From Holophagae bacterium (lineage in GTDB: Bacteria > Acidobacteriota > Holophagae > Acanthopleuribacterales > Acanthopleuribacteraceae), in NCBI GenBank assembly GCA_030429565.1, contig JAUIFE010000015.1:62001-126000 (forward strand): a DNA stretch of 64,000 nucleotides, read 5' to 3'. Below, in pieces: positions 54,622-62,284 of this stretch. Every line of letters starts with the position of its first letter. Within the stretch, counting starts at the first letter, position 1. The position numbers and the translations under genes were made by a program. The notes beneath the pieces are model-generated. The model worked only from the letters and a program-made list of their open reading frames with translations. It was not told the origin of the DNA and did no database searches.

Positions 54622-54909
54622 GTGTCAATGACGAAAGCAGATCTAGTAGAAGCCGTCTCACAGTCCATCAATGTCAGTAAAAGAGAAGCCGAGGTCGTGG
54701 TCAACACCTTCTTAGAATGTGTCGTGGGCGCTCTCAACCGCGGTGAAGGCGTTGAATTACGGGGCTTCGGCAGTTTTCGCATCCGCGAACGCGGACCGCG
54801 GACCGGCCGCAACCCACGCACTGGTGAAAGCGTCGAGGTCGCCCCTAAAAAAGTGCCTTACTTTAAAGTGGGCAAGCAGCTCAAGGAGCTGATCAACGTC
54901 AACAACTAA
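54622..54909 (+). CDS. HU/IHF-family DNA-binding protein
   Basis: A 95-residue histone-like protein. It shows the full family pattern: TKADLVEAVSQSINVSKREAEVVVNTFLECVVGAL, GVELRGFGSFRIRERGPRTGRNPRTGESVEV and KVPYFKVGKQLKELIN. The beta-arm proline in RNPRTG is present. Distinguishing HU from IHF subunits by sequence alone is not safe here. GTG 54622, ten bases after GAGGAG, is taken as start. ATG two codons later is possible. It has its own promoter and a short terminator. Confidence 0.95.
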   Translation: MSMTKADLVEAVSQSINVSKREAEVVVNTFLECVVGALNRGEGVELRGFGSFRIRERGPRTGRNPRTGESVEVAPKKVPYFKVGKQLKELINVNN

Positions 54910-54923
54910 CCCAGTACCTGGGT
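54908..54923 (+). terminator. Short terminator-like hairpin after the HU gene
   Basis: AACCCAG and CTGGGTT form a 7-bp stem with a three-base TAC loop immediately at the stop codon, followed by GTCTTCCTCTT. The tract is pyrimidine-rich but not a clean T run, so it is a weak terminator at best. Confidence 0.5.
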
Positions 54924-55195
54924 TGTCTTCCTCTTAAGAGCGGCGCATCCCGCCCAACCCGCGGCCAAGTTCCGCCGTGGGCTGTGGTAGAATGCGCCGA
55001 AGTTCTTTGTGACAAGCTTTTTGGATCACGTCGCTCACCCGACGCGATCGGTGTTTTGTTATTTCCGCTTGTCCAAACTTCAAACCTGAATCGCTTGGCC
55101 GACCGATAAACCCCATGTGATCGGCGGCATCGCCGTGAACCCCCGTTTCCGTCCGGCGCTTGCATCGGGTCAACGCTTCACAGAGGAATATCGCT

Positions 55196-57580
55196 ATGTT
55201 TGCATCGCTCACGCCCCGCCGTATTCGGCCGGCGCTCCTTGTGTGGGGTCTGCTCGCACTTGTCCCGCTCGCAGCCCAAGACCTCAACACCATCATGCAA
55301 GACCCCGCCTGGATCGGGGAAGTGCCCCAAGATTTGACCGTGGACGCCAACGGCAAAACCGCTTTTTTTTCGGTCGCTTCACCCGCCCCGCAACCGGACC
55401 GTTGGTTTGCCCTCGACCTCGCAAGCGGCAAAACCACACCGGCCACCGATCAACAATGGGCCGAAATTTTTGCGGGAACCCCCATCGAACGTGGGGATTG
55501 GCAAGTCTGCGCCATTCGCGGCAGCCTCTGGGCGCGTCGCAAGCTGGGTCCGTGGCAACCACTCCTGCAACGCGAAGGTTTCATGCAACCGGTTGGCTTT
55601 AAAGCTGACGGCGTCTTTGTTTACCGCGCCGACGGCCAGTTGCACCGCTTCGATTTAAACGCCGGGACCAGCCGCCAAATTACCGCACTGCGTTGGCGCG
55701 AAGAAGATGAGCCCACCGATGAAAGCTGGCACGTTCGTGAGGAACGCGCCCTTTTCCAAGAAATCGCCAACAGTTATAAAGGGGAAACTCTCGAAAAAGC
55801 GCAAGCCAAACATGGTCGCAAAGCATTGGGTATCCCCGAACCCCTTTACCTCGGCAAAGGTTTTAACCTCGCCAGTGCGACGCAAGATCGTTGGGCCCTT
55901 GATATCAGCGCCGACAACAAACATTTGGCCGTCGTCATGGCGCCCGACAACACGCCGGCCCCGCCAAAGTATGCCGAATTCGTAAACCGCGAAGGCGCGG
56001 TCGTGCTCAAAAACGGTTACCCTCGTGTCGGTCACGACACGCCGAGCTGGAAGCTGGCATTTTACGACTTTGACAAAGAAATGCTGTCCTACTTCGACTT
56101 GGGTCAATTGCCGGACATTAAAGTCAACCGCCATGCCGCCATTCAAAACGCGCAAGGTGAAGCCGGCGCGGCAAAAATCGATGAAATGCGCGACACAGCG
56201 CGGCCGGTGTACATGGAACCCGGCGGCTTTAGTGCCGACGGTCGCAACTTTTTGGTGACGTTTTTTAGCCGCGACTGGAAAGATCGCTGGATCGTCGTGA
56301 TTGACGCGGCAACCCGCGACCACAAACTCGTCCTGCACCAGTTCAACCCGGCTTGGGTTCAAAACTACATGACCAACGTCGACACCTCGCCCTATTTCAG
56401 CGGCGCAGCACAATGGCATCCCGACCAAAAACGCGTCATTTTCCTCTCTGATCACGAGGGTTACCAACATTTCTACAGTCACGATCCAGCCGCCGGCAAA
56501 ACCACCGCACTAACCGCGGGTAAGTGGGAAGTCTACAGCCCACACGCAGGCCCTAAAGGAAAGTTCTGGTATTTCCACGCCAACCGCGAGCATCCGGGTG
56601 AACGCCATTTCTACCGCATGCCGATCGAAGGCGGCGACATCGAACAACTCACCAGCGGCGAAGGGCGGCACAGTGTCGCCGTCAGCGCTGACGGCAAAAC
56701 CATGGTCAGCTTGTTTGAACGCGCCACGATTCCAGCAGTGATCCAGCTCAAAGGCAAAAAAGACTGGAAAACACTTTATGACGGCCGCTCCGAGGCCTTT
56801 AAAGCCATCAAATGGCATCAACCGGAATTTATCAGTTACCAAAACCGTGACGGCAAACCGGTCCACGCACGTTTGTTTGTGCCGGAAAAACCCAACGGTG
56901 CGGGCGTGGTTTTTGTCCACGGCGCCGGTTACTTGCAAAACGCCCACAAAGGTTGGAGTGGTTATTTCCGCGAGAACATGTTCCACAATTTGTTGATGCA
57001 AGCCGGTTACACGGTGCTGGATCCCGACTTCACCGCCTCTTCCGGTTACGGCGAAGATTGGCGCACCGGCATTTACCGCCACATGGGCGGCCGCGACCTG
57101 AACGATATCCTCGACGGTGCCGCCTTTTTAAGCAAAGAAAAAGGGGTCGACGCCAAACGGATCGGCGTCTACGGCGGCAGCTACGGCGGTTTCATCACCT
57201 TAATGGCCATGTTCACCAGCCCCGATACTTTCCAAGCGGGTGCGGCGCTGCGCCCGGTTACCGACTGGGCCTACTACAACCACTGGTACACCAGTCGCAT
57301 TCTGAACACCCCGGAAATCGACCCACTCGCATTTCGTCGCAGTAGCCCGATCTATCATGCGGAAGGTTTAAAAGGTGCGCTGCTGATGTGCCACGGCATG
57401 GTCGACCACAATGTGCCCTACCAAGATTCTGTCCGTTTGGCACAACGTCTGATCGAGCTCAAGAAACACAACTGGGAATTGAGCTCCTACCCGGTCGAGG
57501 CCCACGCCTTCCATACGCCCGGCGGTTGGTACGACGAGTACCGTCGTATCTGGGAACTGTTCGAACGCAATCTGAAATAA
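55196..57580 (+). CDS. S9-family serine peptidase (dipeptidyl peptidase-like)
   Basis: A 794-residue exported peptidase. A signal peptide (ALLVWGLLALVPLAAQ) is followed by an eight-bladed-type beta-propeller (for example YFSGAAQWHPDQKRVIFLSDHEGYQHFY and HSVAVSADGKTMVSLFERA). The C-terminal alpha/beta hydrolase domain has the nucleophile Ser in GVYGGSYGGFITLMAMF, an Asp in CHGMVDHNVPYQDS and a His in VEAHAFHTPGGWYDEYRR. The order Ser-Asp-His and the propeller place it in family S9, closest in style to the DPP-IV and acylaminoacyl-peptidase groups. Substrates are probably peptides in the periplasm. ATG 55196 has AGAGGAA upstream. The frame extends to 55160 without such a site. Confidence 0.93.
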   Translation: MFASLTPRRIRPALLVWGLLALVPLAAQDLNTIMQDPAWIGEVPQDLTVDANGKTAFFSVASPAPQPDRWFALDLASGKTTPATDQQWAEIFAGTPIERGDWQVCAIRGSLWARRKLGPWQPLLQREGFMQPVGFKADGVFVYRADGQLHRFDLNAGTSRQITALRWREEDEPTDESWHVREERALFQEIANSYKGETLEKAQAKHGRKALGIPEPLYLGKGFNLASATQDRWALDISADNKHLAVVMAPDNTPAPPKYAEFVNREGAVVLKNGYPRVGHDTPSWKLAFYDFDKEMLSYFDLGQLPDIKVNRHAAIQNAQGEAGAAKIDEMRDTARPVYMEPGGFSADGRNFLVTFFSRDWKDRWIVVIDAATRDHKLVLHQFNPAWVQNYMTNVDTSPYFSGAAQWHPDQKRVIFLSDHEGYQHFYSHDPAAGKTTALTAGKWEVYSPHAGPKGKFWYFHANREHPGERHFYRMPIEGGDIEQLTSGEGRHSVAVSADGKTMVSLFERATIPAVIQLKGKKDWKTLYDGRSEAFKAIKWHQPEFISYQNRDGKPVHARLFVPEKPNGAGVVFVHGAGYLQNAHKGWSGYFRENMFHNLLMQAGYTVLDPDFTASSGYGEDWRTGIYRHMGGRDLNDILDGAAFLSKEKGVDAKRIGVYGGSYGGFITLMAMFTSPDTFQAGAALRPVTDWAYYNHWYTSRILNTPEIDPLAFRRSSPIYHAEGLKGALLMCHGMVDHNVPYQDSVRLAQRLIELKKHNWELSSYPVEAHAFHTPGGWYDEYRRIWELFERNLK

Positions 57581-57586
57581 CGCGGC

Positions 57587-57620
57587 ACGGATCGCTACAT
57601 ATATATATGTAGCGATCCGT
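57587..57620. other. Perfect 34-bp palindrome between convergent genes
   Basis: ACGGATCGCTACATATA (57587-57603) is followed immediately by its exact reverse complement (57604-57620), with no spacer. It lies 7 bp after the peptidase stop and 12 bp before the stop of the convergent dehydrogenase gene. It could act as a bidirectional terminator, although no T run follows, or as a recognition site for a dimeric protein. The AT-rich centre also favours cruciform extrusion. Confidence 0.9.
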
Positions 57621-57631
57621 TGCAAACACGA

Positions 57632-58645
57632 CTAAGCAGAAACACCGGCATGGGCCAAGCCCGCAATAACCGCTTGCGTTACAGCAGCGCTACCGGCGGT
57701 CGGCCCGACCTCGGCCAAAGCCCTTTGTACCGCCTGCTCCAAGAGGTCGGCCTCCTCGGGAAGTTGCCAATGGTAACGAAACAACAAGGCCAGGCTAAGC
57801 ATCGCCGCCGCCGGATTGGCGCGCCCGGTCCCCACGATATCGGGCGCTGAACCGTGGACCGGTTCAGCGAGCGCAACACCGTCGCCCAAATTAATCGATG
57901 GCGCCACACCGAGCCCGCCACACCAATGAGCAGCGAGGTCCGACAAAATGTCCCCATACAAATTGGGCGCAACCAAAACACCAAAAGCTTCAGGTTGCTG
58001 AACCAACTTGAGCGCGGCGAAATCAACCAACAACTCATCGACCTGGAGCGCGGCCGCATGGTCGATTTCTCCCACGGCGATGCGAACCTGGTCGCGGAAC
58101 AAGCCGTCACTTTGCGGCAACACATTGGCCTTGTGAACGATGGTCAGCTTGCGGGCCGCATGCTGTAGCGCCAAGCGACAGGCGGTGCGACCAATGCGCA
58201 GTGACGCGACGCGACTGATAATGCGTTCGGCCACCACATGGTCCTCGGCCACGTGCTCGCGACCAACGTACAGGCCTTCGGTATTTTCACGCACGACAAT
58301 CAGGTCAACTGAGCGGTCGGAACCGGGAACAATTGCGGCGCTAACCGGCCGCACATTGGCATACAAACCCAGCCCACGTCGCAGGCGCAGAATCGCACTG
58401 CGGTACCCGGCAACGGGCCGGCTCGGTGACGATACCGCACCAAACAGGGCGGCGCCCTTGTCGCGCACCAAGTCGAGCGTCGCCTGCGGCACCGAGGTGC
58501 CGGTCTCCAGGAAACAGTCCCAACCGGCTCGCGCTTCAACAACGCGAATATCGCTGCGCAAAACCTGCAATACCTGCACGGCGGCAGGCACGACCTCGCG
58601 GCCGATACCGTCACCGGGAATCACCACCAGCTCGCGACCACTCAT
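57632..58645 (-). CDS. Homoisocitrate dehydrogenase
   Basis: A 337-residue NAD-dependent beta-decarboxylating dehydrogenase of the isopropylmalate/isocitrate family. VIPGDGIGREVVPAA, FGAVSSPSR, LRRGLGLYANVRP, VRENTEGLYVGREH, HKANVLPQSDGLF, NLYGDILSDLAAHWCGGLG and EPVHGSAPDIVGTGRANPAAAML follow the remembered Thermus homoisocitrate dehydrogenase closely, including the GLYVxRE and LYANVRP substrate-loop sequences. It would convert homoisocitrate to 2-oxoadipate. Its ATG overlaps the lysU-like stop by 4 bp, and it is the last gene of the operon. A plain isopropylmalate dehydrogenase is the main alternative, made unlikely by the neighbouring homocitrate synthase. Confidence 0.88.
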   Translation of the reverse strand: MSGRELVVIPGDGIGREVVPAAVQVLQVLRSDIRVVEARAGWDCFLETGTSVPQATLDLVRDKGAALFGAVSSPSRPVAGYRSAILRLRRGLGLYANVRPVSAAIVPGSDRSVDLIVVRENTEGLYVGREHVAEDHVVAERIISRVASLRIGRTACRLALQHAARKLTIVHKANVLPQSDGLFRDQVRIAVGEIDHAAALQVDELLVDFAALKLVQQPEAFGVLVAPNLYGDILSDLAAHWCGGLGVAPSINLGDGVALAEPVHGSAPDIVGTGRANPAAAMLSLALLFRYHWQLPEEADLLEQAVQRALAEVGPTAGSAAVTQAVIAGLAHAGVSA

Positions 58646-59139
58646 GACTGCACCTCGGGAAAGCCACCGTGCTCACGAACGTAGGCGACAATGCCGCCGG
58701 CTTCGACAATCGCCCGCGCGAAATCGGGCAAGGCGGGCAATTCATGCGCCCGCTCTCCTTGCAACAAACGGTAAGCGCTGAGATCCACGGTCACTTGATC
58801 GCCTTCCTGCAGTTCATCAACAAGATCTGGCGCGACAAACAGCGCCAAACCAAGGTTGACGGCGTTGCGGAAGAAAATGCGCGCAAATGATGGCGCGATA
58901 ATGGCGGCGATGCCGCGCCGCTTTAACGCCAAGGGCGCGTACTCGCGCGAAGAACCACAGCCAAAATTTTCACCGGCGACAATTACATCGCCGGCAACCG
59001 CCTCGCGGTTAAAGTCGGGACGCGCCTCAATAAAAGCAGCATCGGCGACATCTTTATCGGGCCGCATATAGGGCGCAAACCGCCCTGGCACCATTTGATC
59101 GGTATCCACATCGGCACCAAATTTCCAAACACGACTCAT
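58642..59139 (-). CDS. lysU: Homoaconitase small subunit
   Basis: A 165-residue swivelling-domain subunit. RVWKFGADVDTDQMVPGRFAPYM, then VAGENFGCGSSREYAPLALKRRGIAAIIAPSFARIFFRNAVNLGL, are the family hallmarks. The segment GRFAPYM corresponds to the loop that sets substrate preference and is closer to Thermus LysU than to LeuD. With LysT it should interconvert homocitrate and homoisocitrate through homoaconitate. ATG 59139 has AAGGAAAA upstream, and length and N-terminus agree with the family. The open frame continues to 59373 but that part overlaps lysT and is unrelated in sequence. Spacing from lysT is 85 bp. Confidence 0.9.
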   Translation of the reverse strand: MSRVWKFGADVDTDQMVPGRFAPYMRPDKDVADAAFIEARPDFNREAVAGDVIVAGENFGCGSSREYAPLALKRRGIAAIIAPSFARIFFRNAVNLGLALFVAPDLVDELQEGDQVTVDLSAYRLLQGERAHELPALPDFARAIVEAGGIVAYVREHGGFPEVQS

Positions 59140-59224
59140 GACATTTTCCTTAGTAATCATTCGAGTTTCGACTCGTTGCGACGGGCAACGCCCGGGTTCA
59201 CAGCGGAAAAAAGAACCAGCCAAC

Positions 59225-60514
59225 TCAGACCTGTTCGGGCCCGGCAATGCGGCCGCTGAGCGCGGTCGCGGCGGCGACTTCCGGCGAAGCCAAGTAGATC
59301 CGCGAAGACGGCGCGCCCATGCGCCCACGAAAATTGCGGTTGCCGGTGGAAAGACAAACGTCATTGTCGCCAAGCGTCCCTTGGTGACGGCCCATACACA
59401 TGCCGCAACCCGGGGTGGTTAAGGTCGCGCCCGCGTCAATCAAGGTCGACAGCGTGTCGTCACGCATGGCGCGCTGCATCTCCAAACTGGAAGCGGGTGT
59501 GATCATGAGGCGTACATTGGGGTGGATGCGCCGACCGCTAAGGACTTGGGCGGCGGCACGCATATCCTCGTAGCGGCCATTGGTACAGGTGCCGAGAAAC
59601 ACTACCGAAACCTCGGTACCAGCGACTTCGGACAAATCACATACATCGTCAACCTGACTGGGACGAGCAACTTGCGGCTCAAGCTCGGCCAAATCAATCA
59701 CCAATTCCTGTTCGTATACCGCGTCCTCGTGAACCTGTAGCCAAGCAGGCGGCAACAGTTGCTCGGTCACGACACCGGTCGGCGGCACAATGCCCGCTTT
59801 GGCGCCAACCTCAACAGCCATACTCGCCAGAGTTTGGCGCCCCTCAAGCGGTAACCAATCCAAACCGTGGTACTCGATGGCGGCGTAGGTCGCGCCGGCA
59901 ATGGTCAACTCGCGGCATACACGCAAAGCCAAATCCTTGGCGGAAACGCCGGGCCGAAAGCGTCCACGGACTTGCACGCGAATGGTCGGCGGTACCTTGA
60001 CCCAGGTTTTACCGGTGGCCCAAATGAGCGCGATATCGGTGGTGCCCATGCCGGAGCCAAAAGCCCCGACGGCGCCATAACTGCAAGAGTGCGAGTCGGA
60101 ACCGAAAATCAACATACCTGGACGCGCCAAGCGTTCTTCGACCAGCACTTGGTGGCAAATCCCGCGACCGACATCAAACAAACGAATCCCCTGCTCACGC
60201 GCAAAAGCACGCACGATGTTTTGGCTGTTGGCGGTACCGACGGTCGATGCCGGTGAAACGTGATCGAGCACAATCGCCATTTTTTCTGGATCAAACACGC
60301 GATCGACGCCGAGTTGATCGCGCATGACTTTGATGATGCTGGGTGAAAGGGAGTCATGGCCCATCACCAGGTCGGGTGCAACGACAACCATATCGCCGGG
60401 GGCCACGGGGCGGCCGGCGGCGCGTGAGAGAATTTGTTCACTAAGGGTCATCGGCCGCTGCCATCCGGCACGCTCGGCTTGCTGTTCTGGAAGTTCAAGA
60501 GACTGAATGGACAT
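59225..60514 (-). CDS. lysT: Homoaconitase large subunit
   Basis: A 429-residue iron-sulfur dehydratase of the aconitase superfamily. The three 4Fe-4S ligands are Cys310 in LGTCTNG and Cys370 and Cys373 in PGCGMCMGRHQG. Other signatures are VLDHVSPAS, FDVGRGICHQVLVEE, FGSDSHSCSYGAVGAFGSGMGTTD and STGNRNFRGRMGAP. Overall the sequence follows Thermus LysT more than LeuC, for example FDVGRGICHQVL. It overlaps homocitrate synthase by 20 bp, and GAGG lies 6 bp before the ATG. About 20 N-terminal residues precede the usual family start MTLSEQILS, so an internal start (60451) is possible. Confidence 0.92.
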   Translation of the reverse strand: MSIQSLELPEQQAERAGWQRPMTLSEQILSRAAGRPVAPGDMVVVAPDLVMGHDSLSPSIIKVMRDQLGVDRVFDPEKMAIVLDHVSPASTVGTANSQNIVRAFAREQGIRLFDVGRGICHQVLVEERLARPGMLIFGSDSHSCSYGAVGAFGSGMGTTDIALIWATGKTWVKVPPTIRVQVRGRFRPGVSAKDLALRVCRELTIAGATYAAIEYHGLDWLPLEGRQTLASMAVEVGAKAGIVPPTGVVTEQLLPPAWLQVHEDAVYEQELVIDLAELEPQVARPSQVDDVCDLSEVAGTEVSVVFLGTCTNGRYEDMRAAAQVLSGRRIHPNVRLMITPASSLEMQRAMRDDTLSTLIDAGATLTTPGCGMCMGRHQGTLGDNDVCLSTGNRNFRGRMGAPSSRIYLASPEVAAATALSGRIAGPEQV

Positions 60515-61688
60515 AATTTACCTCGTTTTCCCGGCCTTCGAAGGCGTCTTGATGGGCGGCAGGTTGCGGCACCATTGTCAAAATGAGTTGGTCGACTTGT
60601 TCCTGATTCAACGGCCCGCGATCACTGATCGCTTTGATGAAGCGCGCCACCTCGCGCGCTTGCTCGGGCCGCAAAACCACACCCAAGGCCTCACCACGCG
60701 CGGCCACGGCATTCCAGCCGGTTAAGCGATGGCCGGTTAAGATTTGGCGCGTCAGCCCGAAGGTTTCGGGCGCCAGGATCTCGTAGGTTTGCGGGTGGTT
60801 GATCACGGCTTTGGTGTGGATGCCGGCTTTGTGGGTGAAGGCACAAAAGCTGGTGACACAACCGGTGAAGGGAATCTCCAAACCGATCAGGTCGGCCACC
60901 AAACGATCGAGCGCAACCATGCTGGGCAAGTGATAATGCTCGGTCAACCGCGGAGACGTGGCGTGTAAACGCGCCACCCAATCGCTGAGCGGCGCAATGC
61001 CGTTGCGTTCACCAATCCCCAACACGGTGGTGTCGATGTGGGTGGCGCCTGCTTCCCAGGCAGCATGGGCGTTGGCGACGGCACAACCGGTATCGTTGTG
61101 ACCGTGGAACTCAATCCCACAGCGGACCTCGGCCCGAACGCGTGCCACCAAATCGTATATTTGGCGCGGCGTGCCGGCGCCGACGGTATCGGCAATGCCG
61201 ACGCGATCGACACCGAGCGCATCCACCGCGCGGTAGACCCGCAATAGGTCGTCAACCGAACTGCGCATGCTGTCCTCGCAGCTAAAGCGAACCTCAATCG
61301 GGAACTGCTGCAGGAAGGTAATGACCTCGGTGGCGGCGGCAATCACGGCGTCAATGGTTTTACCGTGGCTGTACTCGCGCAGAAACGAGGAGGTCCCCAA
61401 CACGAGGTTAATGCCGTCTACGCCGGCGGCGAGGGCGCGTTGCACATCGTCCATGTGACAACGGGTGTGGGTCAGGATCTTCGAACGAAGCCCGAGGCTG
61501 GTAATCGCGCGGCAATCTTCAAAGCTCTGCGGCGACGCACAGGGAGAGGTAACCTCAATATACTCAACGCCAAATGCGTCGAGGGCGCGCGCGATTTGAA
61601 TTTTTTGATTGGGAGAAAAAGAGGCGCGGGCAAACTGTTCGCCCTCGCGTAAGGTGGAATCAATAATCGCACAAGTAGGATAACGCAT
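60495..61688 (-). CDS. Homocitrate synthase
   Basis: A 397-residue Claisen-condensing enzyme that joins acetyl-CoA and 2-oxoglutarate to homocitrate, the first step of 2-aminoadipate lysine synthesis. DSTLREGEQ (10-18) and HGHND (195-199) are the DRE-TIM motifs. LTHTRCHMDDVQRAL, LGTSSFLREYSHGK, RFSCEDSMRS, RVGIADTVG, VLGIGERNGIAPL and FTHKAGIHTKAVI match yeast Lys20/21 and Thermus homocitrate synthase, not LeuA or citramalate synthase. The short length also lacks the LeuA regulatory domain. GGAGG precedes the ATG by 7 bp. It heads the operon, behind a lysine-rich leader and terminator. Confidence 0.93.
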   Translation of the reverse strand: MRYPTCAIIDSTLREGEQFARASFSPNQKIQIARALDAFGVEYIEVTSPCASPQSFEDCRAITSLGLRSKILTHTRCHMDDVQRALAAGVDGINLVLGTSSFLREYSHGKTIDAVIAAATEVITFLQQFPIEVRFSCEDSMRSSVDDLLRVYRAVDALGVDRVGIADTVGAGTPRQIYDLVARVRAEVRCGIEFHGHNDTGCAVANAHAAWEAGATHIDTTVLGIGERNGIAPLSDWVARLHATSPRLTEHYHLPSMVALDRLVADLIGLEIPFTGCVTSFCAFTHKAGIHTKAVINHPQTYEILAPETFGLTRQILTGHRLTGWNAVAARGEALGVVLRPEQAREVARFIKAISDRGPLNQEQVDQLILTMVPQPAAHQDAFEGRENEVNYVHSVS

Positions 61689-61809
61689 GTCGGAGCCTCC
61701 AGCGTGAACGCCCGTTCCGCATCAAAACGGTCAGGGAAATCATGGGGTACGTGGTTTGGAAAAAAGAGGCAAAAGACAAGCTAGGTTTTCGCTTGGTGAT
61801 CGCTTTCAT
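61660..61809 (-). CDS. Possible short upstream ORF overlapping homocitrate synthase
   Basis: A 49-codon frame starts at ATG 61809 with TAGGAG 6 bp upstream and ends 27 bp inside the homocitrate synthase gene in another frame. The peptide begins MKAITKRKPSLSFASFF and has no family resemblance. The strong ribosome site between the attenuator and the structural gene suggests it is translated and may couple to homocitrate synthase translation. It may equally be a chance frame. Confidence 0.35.
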   Translation of the reverse strand: MKAITKRKPSLSFASFFQTTYPMISLTVLMRNGRSRWRLRHALSYLCDY

Positions 61810-61995
61810 CGTGAACTCCTAATGGTCAAGAAAATTGCGGCGAGCCGCATGGTGATCTGCACTGGGGATGCAGGTGGGGGTCGACGAAACAGAGGGTGTC
61901 GTCGGGTTTCCATTCATCCGACAATCGGGGGAGTGATTGCCGAAACCGAACAACAGCGGGGGGACGCGTCGTGCGGTAGATTGGGTTCAAGCCAT

Positions 61996-62031
61996 AAAAA
62001 AAGCGGGCTACCGTTTTCCGGTGAGCCCGCT
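61996..62031 (-). terminator. Attenuator terminator of the lysine operon leader
   Basis: On the minus strand AGCGGGCTCACCG and CGGTAGCCCGCT form a 12-bp stem with one bulged C and a GAAAA-type loop, followed by seven T residues (61996-62002). It lies after the leader peptide stop (62058) and about 310 bp before homocitrate synthase, so it can only act as an attenuator of the operon. Its ascending arm GCTCACCGG (62018-62026) can instead pair with CCGGTTGGC in the leader (62073-62081) with eight of nine positions pairing, a candidate antiterminator. Confidence 0.88.
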
Positions 62032-62057
62032 TTCCCGTAACTTGTGATGACCGTTAC

Positions 62058-62150
62058 CTAGGGACAAGCCGTGCCAACCGGGAACTTCGCCCGTTTGTTT
62101 TTCTTGTCCTTTTTCTTTGTCTGTTGGTGAGCCAGATTCAAAGTGGTCAT
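62058..62150 (-). CDS. Lysine-rich leader peptide of the homocitrate operon
   Basis: A 30-codon frame from ATG 62150 to TAG 62058. Seven of the 30 residues are lysine, at positions 12, 13, 14, 16, 17, 19 and 22 (core QQTKKKDKKNKRAK), encoded at 62117-62085. The ribosome site is weak (GGGTAAC). It sits between a consensus promoter and an intrinsic terminator upstream of lysine-pathway genes. A ribosome stalled on Lys codons when charged tRNA-Lys is scarce would leave 62073-62081 free to form the antiterminator. A ribosome reaching the stop would cover it and allow termination. The peptide itself need have no function. Confidence 0.8.
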   Translation of the reverse strand: MTTLNLAHQQTKKKDKKNKRAKFPVGTACP

Positions 62151-62234
62151 GATGTTACCCAAAAGTTTTTCAAGGGATGATAGAAGGAACCAAACTACGG
62201 CACTCGAAAAAAAGGAGCGCAGCAGTATGGGCGC

Positions 62235-62263
62235 ATTTTGGATAAGCTTTCACAGGCTGTCAA
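62235..62263 (-). promoter_or_regulatory. Promoter of the homocitrate (lysine) operon
   Basis: On the minus strand a perfect -35 TTGACA (62258-62263) and a -10-like CAAAAT (62235-62240) are separated by exactly 17 bp. Transcription would begin near 62228, about 78 bases before the leader peptide start. The promoter lies within 50 bp of the stop of the preceding gene, which is on the same strand. Confidence 0.8.
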
Positions 62264-62284
62264 GGCTTTTTTTATGCAAATCCG

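Noticed and set aside
55655..56482. 275-codon minus-strand open frame
   Set aside because: It is antisense to the S9 peptidase propeller and resembles no family.
57632..61688. Reading the four-gene operon as leuABCD for leucine
   Set aside because: The synthase lacks the LeuA regulatory domain and carries Lys20/21-type motifs. The other three proteins follow remembered Thermus LysT, LysU and homoisocitrate dehydrogenase sequences, and the leader is lysine-rich, not leucine-rich.
61689..62150. T-box or lysine riboswitch in the operon leader
   Set aside because: No T-box consensus next to the terminator and no lysine-aptamer-like junction were recognised. The Lys-codon leader explains the terminator better.
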